From positions 1,240,001-1,304,000 of the forward strand of contig JAWNGF010000010.1 of assembly GCA_037039685.1 (NCBI GenBank): a stretch of 64,000 nucleotides of DNA, read 5' to 3'. Shown one piece after another: positions 1 through 10,311 of the stretch (position 1 is the first letter of the stretch; the number at the start of each line of letters is the position of its first letter). The stretch comes from Ceratobasidium sp. AG-K (Eukaryota; Basidiomycota; Agaricomycetes; Cantharellales; Ceratobasidiaceae). The position numbers were made by a program, and so were the translations under genes. Below the pieces are notes generated by a model. It was given only the letters and a program-made list of their open reading frames with translations, searched no databases and was not told where the DNA came from.

Positions 1-2430
1 CGCCATTCTTGAGAATCGGTCCACCACTACTAAGATGCTATCTGCTCCTTTTGATTTTGGTAATTTCACCACGAAGTCAAACGCTATGTCTTCCCATGGT
101 CCCTTTGGAATTTCTAGAGGCTTGATCGGAACTATCGATTTTGATCCCTTTGTCCGTTGGCAAGTCTCACAGGATTCCACGTATCTGTTTATGCTTTGCT
201 TCATTCCCAGCCAGAAGTATCTTCTTGATATTAGTTCCAAAGTTCTAGCTTGTCCTTGATGACCTGCGATTTTTGAGTCGTGGTGAACTCGCATGATGGC
301 CAGCCTGGATTCCTTATCTTCTGGCACGTAAATCCTTCCCTTGAACCATAATAGTCCCTCCTTGAAATCATAATCTTTTGCACTGTGTTGTAGGGTTCTT
401 GGTAGTGTTTCCTTTGATTTGCAAATTTCTTTGATTTGAGCCAATCCTTCGTCTGTTTCTTGTGCCTCCTTGATAGTTTCTATGATGTCTGAGTCAACTT
501 GTCCCATAAACCCCTTGAATCTTTCGACAGCTATCATAACTTGTTCAGGTGTGGGAGTATCTTCATGGTCGGATCGTCTAGACAATAGGTCCGGTTTAGA
601 TGACAGGATTCCAGGGCGGTATATGATATCAAAGTTATAGGAAGCAAGCAATTGATGCCATCTTGCGTGCCGACGGTTGAAAGTTCTTGCTTCCTTCCAG
701 AATTGTAGGTTCCTATGATCGGTGTAGATGGTGATAGGGTCTTTTGTTCCTTCTAGGTATAGTCTCCAATGTGTTAAAGATTCTATAATTGCCATAAGTT
801 CCTTATCGTGGACGTCGTAGTTGAGCTGAGCCTCGTTGAAAGATTTTGAAAGAAAAGCAATAGGGTGTAGGTAGCCATCCTCTTGCCTTTGCGACAGGAT
901 TGCTCCCATTGCTACTCCACTTGCGTCTGTTTCCAAGAAGAAGGGTTTGTCAGGGTTCGGATGGCGTAGAGTGGGTTCCTTGCTAATTTCCGCCTTTAAG
1001 GCTTCAAATGCTTCCTGCTGATCGTTTCCCCATTCCCATTTGTTCTCCTTTCTTGTTAAGGTTGTCAGGGGTTTTGCTAATCGGCTGAAATTTGGTACGA
1101 ATCTTTGGTAGAAATTCGCGAATCCTAGGAATGCTTGGACTTGCTTGACTGTTTTTGGTTCCTTCCACTCCTTTATTGCCTTGACCTTTTCTTCCTCCAT
1201 TGAGATGCCTGAATCGCTGATTCCAAGTCCAGTATACGTTAACTTGGTGACAAAGAATTCGCATTTTGGAAGCTTTGTGAAAAGATTTTCCTCCAGTAAG
1301 ATCTTTAGTACTCTTCTGACATCCACAGTATGTTGGCTTCTGTCCTTGGAGAAGACCAGGATGTCGTCAATGTATACAATGACACACACGTCGATAAGAT
1401 CATGGAAAATGTGATTCATATATCTTTGGAAGATGGCAGGCGCGTTTTTTAGTCCAAAAGGCATGACGACGTATTTGAAAAGTCCTTCTTTTGTTCTGAA
1501 AGCTGTCTTCCATTCGTCGCCTTCCCTAATTCTGATATTGTTGAAACCCATGCGTAGATCAATCTTGGAGAAAATTTTCGCGTCCTTGATTTTATCCAGG
1601 AGGTCTTCCATTAGGGGCATTGGGAATCTGTCGTCCTTTGTACTGGCGTTTACTCCTCTGAGGTCTTGAACAAGTCGTAGCTGGCAAACTGCTCCTGGAT
1701 TTTTTGGATCGATGGGTTTTTTAACAAAGAAACAAGGTGATGCAATGGGTGATTTGCTTGGTCGAATCTTTCCCGCTGCGATTTCTTCATCCAGGTATTC
1801 TCTTAGTGCAATTGACTCTGCTGGAGAGAGTGGGATTGGTCTGGCCGGTTTTGGAAGTTCAGCTCCTTCCTTGAAATCGATAGCGCAGTCGTATGGTTGA
1901 TGATCTGGGATTCTTTTGAATTTCTCTTCACTGAAGACATCAGCAAATTCCTTGAATTCTTCGGGTAGGTCGTCTATTGAGGCTGTTCTTGCTTGGATGG
2001 GTTCTGGCCACCATGATATGTGCTTTGTTTTCCAATCGATGACCGGGTTTGCTTCTTCTAACCATTCTAGTCCTAGGATAAGTTTAGTTTCCCCAGTAGG
2101 CATAGCAAAGAAGATTTGTTTAAAGGTTCTTCCTTCCACGTCTAGTTCCAGCTTAGCTTTGAAGCGTATTTGGTGAGAGAGTTCCTTTCCCTGGATACCG
2201 ATTACTTTTCTTGGAGTGGAAAGTTCCATGAGTGGGATGTTGTTGGATCGAGCCCAAGAGATGTCCAAGAAGTTCTTTGATGCTCCAGAATTGATGAGGG
2301 TTGGGATAGGTTCTGTGATTCCGGCAACGTTTGTGTAAACAATGGTTGACTCATTTGTTGCTCTAAAGTACATTGATTCCGTTGCCGGTTTTTTGGTCTC
2401 TCCACACGCAGTTAGAGGGAGACCCCTTCT
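1..2430 (-). CDS. pol: A1 Pol polyprotein (protease, RT, RNase H, integrase start), partial
   Basis: Open frame running off the left edge with no stop seen. It encodes the enzymes that copy and integrate the element: retropepsin, reverse transcriptase with the YIDD catalytic motif (codons at 1374-1363), RNase H and the zinc/catalytic part of integrase at the edge. It lies in -1 relation to gag and would be made by slippage at 2436-2430; this copy lacks the GTG codon seen at the same place in A2. The protease triad reads Asn-Ser-Gly (codon 2292-2290 AAT) where every other A copy has Asp-Ser-Gly, a G-to-A change at a CpG. Without the catalytic Asp the protease should be inactive. Close relative of the intact A5 and A2 Pol. 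Confidence 0.9.
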
Positions 2431-4412
2431 TTTCCCGAGTCTTCCATAATTGTTGCCTCCCTTCCTTTAATGCTGGGTTCCGTCGTTATCCATTCCTTGG
2501 ACGGGCATTTGAATGACCAGTGTCCTTCCTGTCCGCACTTCAAGCAGCGGTTGCTTGCTATCCTTGCTTTGTATACTTCGTCGGGTAGCCGCTTTGTAGA
2601 GGATTGTCCGCTAGCGGTTGGTTGGGCTGCTTTCTTTCCTGTGGAGGTCTTGATTTGTTGCAATTTCTGGTCAATAGAGATTGCGATTGAAAGCCACCTG
2701 TCAAGGGAAAGTTCTCGCTCTGTCCCATCTTCATTGATCAGGGTTAGTTCAAAACGAGCTAGTTTGGTTTTGACTTCAGACTTCAGTCCTTCCTTGAATT
2801 GGTTGATCAGAGCTTCCTGTCCCCAGTTTACGTCTACCAGAAGGTATCGGAATTCCGAAGCGTAGTTTGCTACCGAGTTGGTCTGTTTGCATTTTCGGAT
2901 GTCCGATTCGGCTTTAGCTTTTTTGTTTGGGTCGCTGAACTGTTCCATGAAGTGTGCTTTGAAATTTTCCCATGAGGCAAGATTTTGGTTATTTCCTCCT
3001 TGGTTAAGCAATCATAAGAGTACTTGTGCCCAGTGGGTGGCGGCTTTGTTCTCGGATTTGAAATTTGCTAGAGCTTTGCGGATCCTTTCTTTGCTGGAAG
3101 TGTATTGATCGCCTAGACATACAAAGTAGCTCTCCATTTGTGTGATGAACATTTCGGCACCTTCTCCTTTCTTTCCGTCAAAGGCTTCTGGGCGAGTCAC
3201 CTTGGGACAACATGAACTGCTACCGATGTTTGGGTTCTTGGTCAGTCGTTGGATTCTTAATTCTAATTCGTCGATCCTGGTAGATTCCGCGTCTGGATGT
3301 GGTGGAGAATTCGATCGCCTGGACGGGATCCCGTGCAGGGAAGTTTCGTCCAATTCTTCTCGCATATTGTTGATAGCTTCTTGAACTTCCGTGATTTTGG
3401 TAGTGAAGGAGGTTCCTTCCTGTCGTAAAGTTTCTAGTCCTTGAGTTACTGCCTCGTTCCATTCGAGTTGTCCTTGTCTGGTAGTGTTGAGTTCTTCACG
3501 TACATTGTTCACTAGTCCTTGAGTGTTGGCAACCTCATTTTGTAGGCGGGTTACGTCTTGTCCGACTAGAAAGGAATTATGTTCGCCATTTCTTGCCGAG
3601 TTCAGAATGTCTGTTAAGGTGCCTTGTAGGGTGTTGATGGAGTCGTTAAAGATTTGCTGGTTGTTTGCTAGGACCTGTGTGGCTTGTTCTAGGCCGCTAA
3701 GCCTTCGATCTATAGTGACTCTCATTCCGTCTATAACCCTAAGGGTGGCGTTGTGTCTTCCTTCTAGGAGGTCGTCCAGGTTGTCTAAATTACTGATTAC
3801 AGTCCTGCTGTTAGAGCTGGAACTTGAGCTTGATCCTCCCGGATCACCGGCGCTTTGTGGTACCGAGGCAGATTGCCCAGAGTAACCCTGCGGGACATAA
3901 GGAGGCGCTGGAATTGCTGGTGTGACAGGTTGGGAAGCTACTGGAATTGGTCCTGCATTGGTGATGGTTCCTCCAATTTGAGGGACTGTAGGGACATTGG
4001 GAATGTGTGGTGTAGGAGGAGGTCTAATGGGAACAAGCGACACGCCCCCATGAGCTTCGGGCTGGGGAGAAAAGAACTGCCTCCTAGTCCCTAGTGGCCA
4101 CAAGGGACGTGATGGCCCTGGACTTCCAGTTGAAATGCGGATCACAGCTGGAGTGGGGTCATTTGTGAGATCTCCTGGTTCTCTATTTGTGATGGTGGGT
4201 TCTTCCTCTTGTACAATTGTCATGTCAGAGGTGCCAAAAGCTCCCGGCATTGAAGATTGGCTCTGGGAGCGTGATCCGGCCGGGCCTCCCGCTTGAGTTT
4301 GTGCGATGTCTTGTTTGTTTAATGATCCTGTGGGCCTCGCTGCCCGGCTGGGTCCTCTTCTTGTTGATATAGTGGATGAGGGACATGACCCTCCATCTTC
4401 TTGAATAGACAT
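2412..4412 (-). pseudogene. gag: A1 gag, interrupted by one TGA
   Basis: Gag-like structural protein, 666 codons in full, matching the intact gag of A2 and A5. Residues 1-466 run from 4412, starting with MSIQEDGG, through a Pro/Ser-rich N-terminus, a coiled-coil stretch and the retrotransposon-gag domain. An in-frame TGA at 3014-3012 follows; after it the frame is open to 2412 and includes the CCHC zinc knuckle CLKCGQEGHWSFKC. A5 has CGA at the stop position and A2 has CAA, so the lesion is a CpG transition. Without suppression only a knuckle-less Gag and no Gag-Pol would be made. Confidence 0.88.
2430..2436 (-). promoter_or_regulatory. A1 gag-pol -1 frameshift heptamer
   Basis: On the minus strand the gag codons read TCG GGA AAA, giving the X XXY YYZ heptamer GGGAAAA seven codons before the gag stop. 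The same heptamer stands at the same place in A2, A3 and A5 and independently in family B. Confidence 0.6.
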
Positions 4413-4427
4413 GCTTGTATGTTGTTA

Positions 4428-4439
4428 AGCTTGTTTTGT
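4428..4439 (-). promoter_or_regulatory. A1 self-primer binding site
   Basis: Two nucleotides inside the LTR edge (4442), the element strand carries ACAAAACAAGCT, complementary to the LTR segment AGCTTGTTTTGT downstream of its TATA box. No TGG-type tRNA primer site is present. Confidence 0.65.
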
Positions 4440-4441
4440 AA

Positions 4442-4898
4442 TGTCGTAAGCTTCTTCTTGGTGGCTATGAGACAAGCCGTAATGGAGAGTGGACGGCACT
4501 AAGACCTAAGTGACCTCTTGAACCGCAACACACTTAAGCGTCTGTAGGCTCTTGAGGGTAGGGGTGGTTCAAAGTGTCACTCAAAGGGGATGTTTAGACG
4601 AGACAAAACAAGCTGGGGTTACCAGGCTTGTTGGTCCTCTATATATATTCAGAACGTGGCCGAGTCATACAAGGCGCAGCCACATGAGTCAGAGCAGTCG
4701 ACCAGTCAGGAGTGTCCAAGTGAGTCATGCTGTATGAACAGACATGACTCGTACAAAGCACAGCCGCGTTACGCAATGTAACAGAATAACCACAAGAAGG
4801 TGGCAACGCGGCAAGCGGAAACAGAAACACAACACAAAAGAAGGGAACAGGAGGGCGAGACAACAGGCGAGTCCGATGGAGTGAGCTGGCTCATGACA
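4442..4898 (-). repeat. A1 5' LTR
   Basis: 457-bp family A LTR on the minus strand. Its edges are the TGTC(A/G)TGA and TTACGACA inverted ends that bound all A LTRs. It includes a TATA box about 34 bp upstream of the inferred RNA start, TGACTCA-type sites and the GTTAC..GTAAC palindrome of this family. Short ORFs inside it recur in every A LTR and are not genes. Confidence 0.9.
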
Positions 4899-5573
4899 GC
4901 TTTGCCAGAAGGATCTTCCTGAACATTCCAATGTAATCCTGGTGCAAAACATGATGATGGTTTTGGCAAAAAAAAGAAACCCTCCTCCTCCATCAGCAAA
5001 AAGGGTCTGGGCTTGAAAGCACTTTAAATCACTTGAATTCCTGAGATCCTTACAAGCCAGGTCTAGATTTTAAAGTACTTCAAATCACAATGGGTGGGCT
5101 TGTGGGTGCTAGAAATAACCTCAAATCCACCCCTGGCCACCAAATCACTTTCAATCCAAGGTCAGTCAGCAAATCACTTCAAATCTACACCCAGTCAGCA
5201 AATTGCTTCCAATCATCACAGTCCCCAAGGCTCCAGAAATGGTATATATTGCCAGCAACCATCAAACATGCATCAATTAGGCTTCTAATTAATCATTGTT
5301 ATTTCAAATCGCCCAAATTTGGCAGTTTTTCATCAAAAAGTACTGCATCTGGGAAGGTATTCTGCCAATATCTTGCTTGTTTCTGACCCAAATAAGGTTA
5401 GGTTACCATATTTCGGAAGCCTGAGGCTATGCGCATCTGCTGACAAATTTTGATCAATTTGAAATTCCAACAATAGAAGGTGATTCAGCCCCACACAGAC
5501 ACAGGGGCTTCAACTTTGAGCAGAAGTCCCACCTCCTCCCCTGAAGTTCCTCACTCCACCCCTGTTCCACTTG
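4899..5573. other. unassigned AT-rich interval between A1 and the family C LTR
   Basis: No convincing gene. Several degenerate copies of an AAATCACTT-like motif occur between about 5020 and 5220. The only ORFs are short, overlapping and unlike any protein I recognise. It could be the substrate into which A1 and C inserted, or remains of an older element. Confidence 0.4.
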
Positions 5574-6019
5574 TGTCACAACCTCTTTTTCTTTCTCTCC
5601 TTCTTCTTCTGTTTGTCTTGTGTTTGGTCTTGTTCTGTTTGCCTCAGCACATATAGTCGTCCTTTTGTAAGCCATGACTGCAGGACATGCCTGCCTGGCC
5701 CGGACCTTTGTCTCCTAGGACTCCATGGACTTATCCCATTTCCTTTGTTCTCTCTGCGCTTCCCTTGGACTCTTGCCTTTTCTCCTTTTGTCTCCCTTTG
5801 TTGCCTGCTCTCTATTGTACATAGCCACTTTAGAAAGTATATATACCAGCGACACCAGTCTTGCTCCCACAAGACTTGTTCTCTTGTCTGTTTCCCCATC
5901 ACTCATTGCATGACTCACTTAGGCCCTAGTGCCATACATTTGACCTTTGTTGTTGTCCCAACCCCCATCCTCATTGCCTGTGGAGCCTCGGCCTCCAAGG
6001 TTTGGCTAGGGTTGTGACA
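5574..6019 (+). repeat. family C 5' LTR
   Basis: 446-bp LTR bounded by TGTCACAACC and GGTTGTGACA, a 10-bp inverted end. A TATATATA box lies at 5838-5845. The segment AAGACTTGTTCT at 5871-5882, 33 bp from the start of the TATA box, is complementary to the site just inside the LTR, which fixes both orientation and right edge. Only one copy is in the window, so the left edge rests on the inverted ends alone. Confidence 0.75.
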
Positions 6020-6021
6020 CT

Positions 6022-6033
6022 AGAACAAGTCTT
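6022..6033 (+). promoter_or_regulatory. family C self-primer binding site
   Basis: AGAACAAGTCTT, separated from the LTR by CT, is the exact 12-nt complement of LTR bases 5871-5882. Geometry is the same as in families A and B. Confidence 0.7.
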
Positions 6034-6411
6034 CTTGCCTTTGTTGTGGATACAGCCTTTGTTGCTGTTGGAACCAGGTCTTTCATTACCAGGTCACCTC
6101 TGAGCATTTGCACACCCCTCACCATTGTCAGCTAACACTCCCATCTCTCCCCTGAACCATTTACATGTTGAGGCACACTGCAGCTCGCACCCATTAGCCT
6201 GTCAACAACATCCCCTATCCTCTGATATCACTGAACCGTGGCCACCTAATCAGGAAGCCCCATTCATATATTCTATTGGAACAAGGACCTCTGAGACTGT
6301 TGCACTGAACCTACCGTCAACTAGGTTCCCCCTATACATTCCATCTATATCCAGGGGATATATTTTCTATCAAAACACTACTAGCCATATTTGGTCAAAG
6401 CGCACCAGGAA

Positions 6412-6907
6412 TGTTGTAAGCTTCTTCTTGGTGGCTATGAGACAAGCTGCAATGGAGAGTGGACGGCACTAAGACCTAAGTGACCTCTTGAACCGCAACA
6501 CACTTAAGTGTCTGTAGGCTCTTGAGGGTAGGGGTGGTTCAAAGTGTCACTCAAAGGGGATGTTTTGACGAGACAAAACAAGCTGGGGTTACCAGGCTTG
6601 TTGGTCCTCTATATATATTCAAGAAGTGGCCAAGTCATACAAAGCATAGCCACATGAGTCAGAGCAGTCAACCAGTCAGGAGTGTCTGTGTGAGTCATGC
6701 TGTATGAACAGACATGACTCGTACAAAGCACAGCCGCGTTACACAGTGTAACACATAACCACAAGAAGGTGGCAACGCGGCAGGAAAACAAGGGGAAAGA
6801 CAAACAAAGAACAAACACAAACACAAACACAAGCACAGACACAAGCACAGACAACAAGAGAGGATGAGACGTAGACAAGTCCGATGGCAAGAGCATGGCT
6901 CACGACA
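6412..6907 (-). mobile_element. solo LTR of family A
   Basis: 496-bp LTR, minus orientation, flanked by the direct repeat AGGAA at 6407-6411 and 6908-6912. It sits in the family C leader with no internal sequence, the product of LTR-LTR recombination. It is longer than the usual 455 bp because of a CA-rich microsatellite (about 6810-6850). Confidence 0.92.
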
Positions 6908-6975
6908 AGGAAGCGCATTTATTATAGATGTCCAACAGAAGTTGCTTGAATTCAGCAGAGTCTTACAAAGCCACA

Positions 6976-7809
6976 ATGTCTTCTATGATGCCCTCCTTCT
7001 CTAAAGGCAAAAGCCCCATTGCACTGCCCCCACTGGAAACCCCCCTCCATCAAACTTGCTTCTCAGAACCCCCCCCATCAAGGAAAGAAGGCAACAAGGA
7101 AGGATCAGTGGGGGATACAACCATTTGTTCCCAACTGGCCCCCTACAAAACCTTTGACACAGAATCAATACCACTGTCTCCCGCCATTAGGGAATACAAG
7201 GGTGACTCCTGGTGGGAAACCCGTGAAGGCGGTTTTCAGAAAGAAGTCCTTTTCATTCTGAGAGAATTATTGTTGTGCCATAGTCTCATGGCAGAGAGGT
7301 TGGAACATGTCAAACAATGGTTCCTACATGATAGGGATGATGGAAATATCTGCATCAACCAATTGACGGAAATCATGGACCAGAATTGTGAACTATACAA
7401 CGAAATGACAGATCAACATAGAATAACAAGGGACACGGTTTGGGCACAAGGAATTGTATCAAGCAGGAGACCAACGGGTGGTAGTGGAGCAACTGCGGTT
7501 CAAACCAACACCCTAACAACCAGTCAACTAGGGCTGTTGCTAGGAGGAGGAGCAACAACACAAGGACTGAGGGGCTCCATGATGCAATTTGCACCACCCT
7601 CATTGGGAGCAACAGCAGCCCCAACATCTTCAATCTTTGGGAGTGGAAGAACGGAAAAATCAGAGGCATCCAAACCAACTGAATTCCATGGCAAGCAAGG
7701 AGCCAAAGCTAGGGATTTTACTTACTCCTGCCCAAATTACATCACTGACTCCCACTACACCACTGCCATGGATGAAAAGAAAATCTGTCTTATCATTTTG
7801 TACCTATGC
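6976..7809 (+). pseudogene. gag: family C gag, 5' part
   Basis: N-terminal part of a Gag distinct from those of A and B. I chose the ATG at 6976 (MSSMMPSF); the frame is open upstream to 6928, so the start is uncertain. It has a low-complexity N-terminus, a helical segment, then the start of the retrotransposon-gag domain (KPTEFHGK, DEKKICLIILYL). The frame stops being C sequence at 7809, where A2 inserted on a codon boundary, and continues in frame at 15042. CpG is scarce, consistent with age. Confidence 0.8.
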
Positions 7810-8264
7810 TGTCGTGAGCTAGCTCACTCCATCGGACTCGCCCGTTGTCTTGCCCGCCTGTCTCCCTCTTTGCGTTACGTTCCCGTTTCTGTTTGCCGCA
7901 TTGCCACCTTCTTGTGGTTTTCTGTTACATTGTGTAACGCGGCTGTGCTTTGTACGAGTCATGTCTGTTTATACAGCATGACTCACATGGACACTCCTGA
8001 CTGGCTTTCTCGTTTGGCTTGTGTGGCTGCGCTCTGTATGACTCAACCGCTTTTTGAATATATATAGAGGACCAACAAGCCTGGTAAAACCCAGCTTGTT
8101 TTGTGTCGTCAAACATCCCCTTTGAGTGACACTTTGAACCACCCCTACCCTCAAGAGCCTACAGACACTTAAGTGTGATGCGGATTCAAGAGGTCACTAA
8201 GGTCTTAGTGCCGTCCACTCTCCATCGCGGCTGGTCTCATAGCCACAAAGAGAAGCTTACGACA
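7810..8264 (+). repeat. A2 5' LTR with promoter
   Basis: 455 bp, TGTCGTGA..TTACGACA. TATATATA lies at 8059-8066 and the inferred RNA start is near 8093. Two perfect TGACTCA sites (7979-7985, 8039-8045), the core bound by Gcn4/AP-1-type bZIP factors, lie upstream of the start. AACAAGC (8074-8080) and GCTTGTT (8094-8100) form an inverted repeat across the inferred start. Confidence 0.92.
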
Positions 8265-8266
8265 TT

Positions 8267-8278
8267 ACAAAACAAGCT
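8267..8278 (+). promoter_or_regulatory. A2 self-primer binding site
   Basis: ACAAAACAAGCT, two nucleotides (TT) inside the LTR, is the exact complement of 8093-8104, which should be the 5' end of the RNA. This is the arrangement known from Tf1 of fission yeast, where the folded-back RNA 5' end primes minus-strand DNA. Confidence 0.7.
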
Positions 8279-8293
8279 TAACAACACACAAAC

Positions 8294-10294
8294 ATGTCTA
8301 TTCAAGAAGATGGAGGGTCACGTCCCTCATCCACCATATCAACAAGAAGAGGACCCAGTTGGGCAGCAAGGCCCACTGGATCTCTAAACAAGCAAGTTAT
8401 TGCACAAACTCAAGCGGGAGGTCCTGCCCAATCACACCCCCAAAGTCAAACATCAATGCCGGGAGCTTTTGGCATTCCTGACATGACAACGGTACAAGAG
8501 GAAGAACCCACTATCACAAATAGAGAACCAGGAGATCTCACAAATGACCCTACTCCAGCTGTAATTCGTATTCCAACTGCAACTCCAGGGCCATCACGTC
8601 CCTTGTGGCCATTAGGGACTAGAAGACAGTTCTTTTCCCCCCAACCCGAAGCTCATGGGGGCATATTGCTTGTTCCCATTAGACCTCCTCCTACACCACA
8701 CGTCCCCAATCTCCCTACAGTTCCTCAAATTGGAGGAACCATCACCAACGCAGGACCAATTCCAGTGGCTTCCCAGCCAGTCACACCAGCAATTCCAGCA
8801 CCACCATATATCCCACAGGGTTACTCTGAGCAATCAGCCCCGGTACAACAAGGCGCCAATGGTCCAGGAAGCTCAAGTTCTAGTTCCAGCTCTAGGAGCA
8901 GGACTGTAATCAGCAATTTAGATGACCTAGACGACCTTCTGGAAGGAAGACACAACGCTACCCTTAGGGTTATAGACGGAATGAGAGTCACTATAGATCG
9001 AAGGCTTAGTCGCCTAGAACAAGCCACACAGGTTCTAGCAAACAACCAGCAAATCTTTAACGACTCCATCAACACCCTCCAAGGAACCCTGACGGACATT
9101 CTGAACTCGGCAAGAAATGGCGAACATAACTCCTTTCTAGTTGGTCAAGACGTAACCCGCCTTCAAAATGAAGTCACCAACACCCAAGGACTAGTAAATA
9201 ATGTACGCGAAGAACTCAACACTACCAGACAAAGACAACTCGAATGGAATGAGGCAGTAACACAAGGACTAGAAACCTTACGACAGGAGGGAGCCTCCTT
9301 CACTACCAAAATCATGGAAGTTCAGGAAGCTATCAACAATATGCAAGAAGAAATGGACGAAGCATCCCTGCATGGGATCCCCTCTAGGCAATCAAATTCT
9401 CCACCACATCCAGACGCGGAATCTACCAGGATCGACAAATTAGAATTAAGAATCCAACGGCTGACCAAAAACCCAAACACGGGCAGTGGACCACGTTGTC
9501 CCAAGGTGACTTGTCCAGAAGCCTTTGACGGAAAGAAAGGGGAGGGTGCCAAAATGTTCATCACACAAATGGAGAGCTACTTTGTACGCCTAGGCGATCA
9601 ATACACTTCCAATGAAGAAAGGATTCGCAAAGCTCTAGCAAACTTCAAATCCAACAACAAAGCTGCCACTCACTGGGCACAAGTACTCTTACAATCGCTT
9701 AACCAAAGGGAAAATAACCAAAACCTCGCCTCATGGGAAAGTTTCAAGGCACACTTCATGGAACAGTTCAGCAACCCCAACAAAAAAGCTAAAGCCAAAT
9801 CAGACATCCAAAAATGCAAACAGAACAACTCTGTAGCAAACTATGCTTCAGAATTCCAATATCTTCTGGTAGACGTAAATTGGGGACAAGAAGCTCTGAT
9901 CAACCAATTCAAGGAAGGGTTGAAGTCTGAAGTCAAGACAGAACTAGCTCGTTTCGAACTAACCCTGATCAATGAAGATGGGACAGAACGAGAACTTTCC
10001 CTTGACTGGTGGATCTCAATCGCAATCTCTATCGACCAGAAGCTGCAACAAATCAAGGCCTCCACAGGGAAGAAGGCAGCCCAACCAACCGCTAGCGGAC
10101 AATCCTCTACAAAGCGGCTGCCCGACGAGGTATACAAAGCAAGGATAGCAACCAACCGCTGCCTGAAGTGCAGGCAGGAAGGACACCGCTCATTCAAATG
10201 CTTGTCCAAGGAATGGATAACAACGGAACCCAGCATTAAAGGAAGGGAAGCAACAATTGTGGAAGACTCGGGAAAAGAAGGGGTCTCCCTCTAA
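8294..10294 (+). CDS. gag: A2 Gag, intact
   Basis: 666-residue structural protein that would form the cytoplasmic particle and package RNA. ATG at 8294 is the first after the primer site, only 15 nt beyond it, so the leader is very short. Residues 1-200 are Pro/Ser/Gln-rich; about 200-360 are helical (LDDLDDLLEGRHNATLRVIDG and a coiled coil); the retrotransposon-gag domain spans roughly 390-590 (CPEAFDGKKGEGAKMFITQM); the CCHC knuckle CLKCRQEGHRSFKC is near 630. It ends GVSL-TAA, with pol continuing in the -1 frame. Where A1 and A3 have TGA, this copy has CAA. Confidence 0.95.
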   Translation: MSIQEDGGSRPSSTISTRRGPSWAARPTGSLNKQVIAQTQAGGPAQSHPQSQTSMPGAFGIPDMTTVQEEEPTITNREPGDLTNDPTPAVIRIPTATPGPSRPLWPLGTRRQFFSPQPEAHGGILLVPIRPPPTPHVPNLPTVPQIGGTITNAGPIPVASQPVTPAIPAPPYIPQGYSEQSAPVQQGANGPGSSSSSSSSRSRTVISNLDDLDDLLEGRHNATLRVIDGMRVTIDRRLSRLEQATQVLANNQQIFNDSINTLQGTLTDILNSARNGEHNSFLVGQDVTRLQNEVTNTQGLVNNVREELNTTRQRQLEWNEAVTQGLETLRQEGASFTTKIMEVQEAINNMQEEMDEASLHGIPSRQSNSPPHPDAESTRIDKLELRIQRLTKNPNTGSGPRCPKVTCPEAFDGKKGEGAKMFITQMESYFVRLGDQYTSNEERIRKALANFKSNNKAATHWAQVLLQSLNQRENNQNLASWESFKAHFMEQFSNPNKKAKAKSDIQKCKQNNSVANYASEFQYLLVDVNWGQEALINQFKEGLKSEVKTELARFELTLINEDGTERELSLDWWISIAISIDQKLQQIKASTGKKAAQPTASGQSSTKRLPDEVYKARIATNRCLKCRQEGHRSFKCLSKEWITTEPSIKGREATIVEDSGKEGVSL

Positions 10295-10311
10295 CTGTGT
10301 GTGGAGAGACC
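10270..10311 (+). promoter_or_regulatory. A2 gag-pol -1 frameshift signal
   Basis: Heptamer GGGAAAA at 10270-10276, read G GGA AAA in the gag frame, then a 5-nt spacer (GAAGG). A stem follows between GGTCTC (10282-10287) and GAGACC (10306-10311), extendable by two C-G pairs past a bulged A. The pol frame is open from 10240 (stop TAA at 10237-10239), so the shift must occur in 10240-10294. Conserved in A1, A3 and A5. Whether the stem becomes a pseudoknot cannot be judged by eye. Confidence 0.65.

Larger units (their letters stand above)
1..4898 (-). mobile_element. A1: family A Ty3/gypsy chromovirus, 3' end outside window
   Basis: Minus-strand retroelement of family A, entered from its 5' end: LTR 4442-4898, primer-binding site 4428-4439, gag 4412-2412, pol from 2430 to the window edge. 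The end of pol, ORF3 and the 3' LTR lie outside the window, so no target-site duplication can be checked; the right flank begins GCTTT. Two lesions are visible, a stop in gag and an Asn at the protease catalytic Asp, so this copy is probably not autonomous. Confidence 0.93.

Noticed and set aside
4552..8154. Recurring 61-95-residue ORFs (MRVGVVQSVTQRG.. and similar) in several places
   Set aside because: They lie wholly inside family A LTRs and are repeated with them; nothing suggests translation.
8265..8282. tRNA-type primer-binding site after the 5' LTR
   Set aside because: No TGG-type start or tRNA 3'-end complement seen; the perfect match to the LTR's own RNA start explains the site better.
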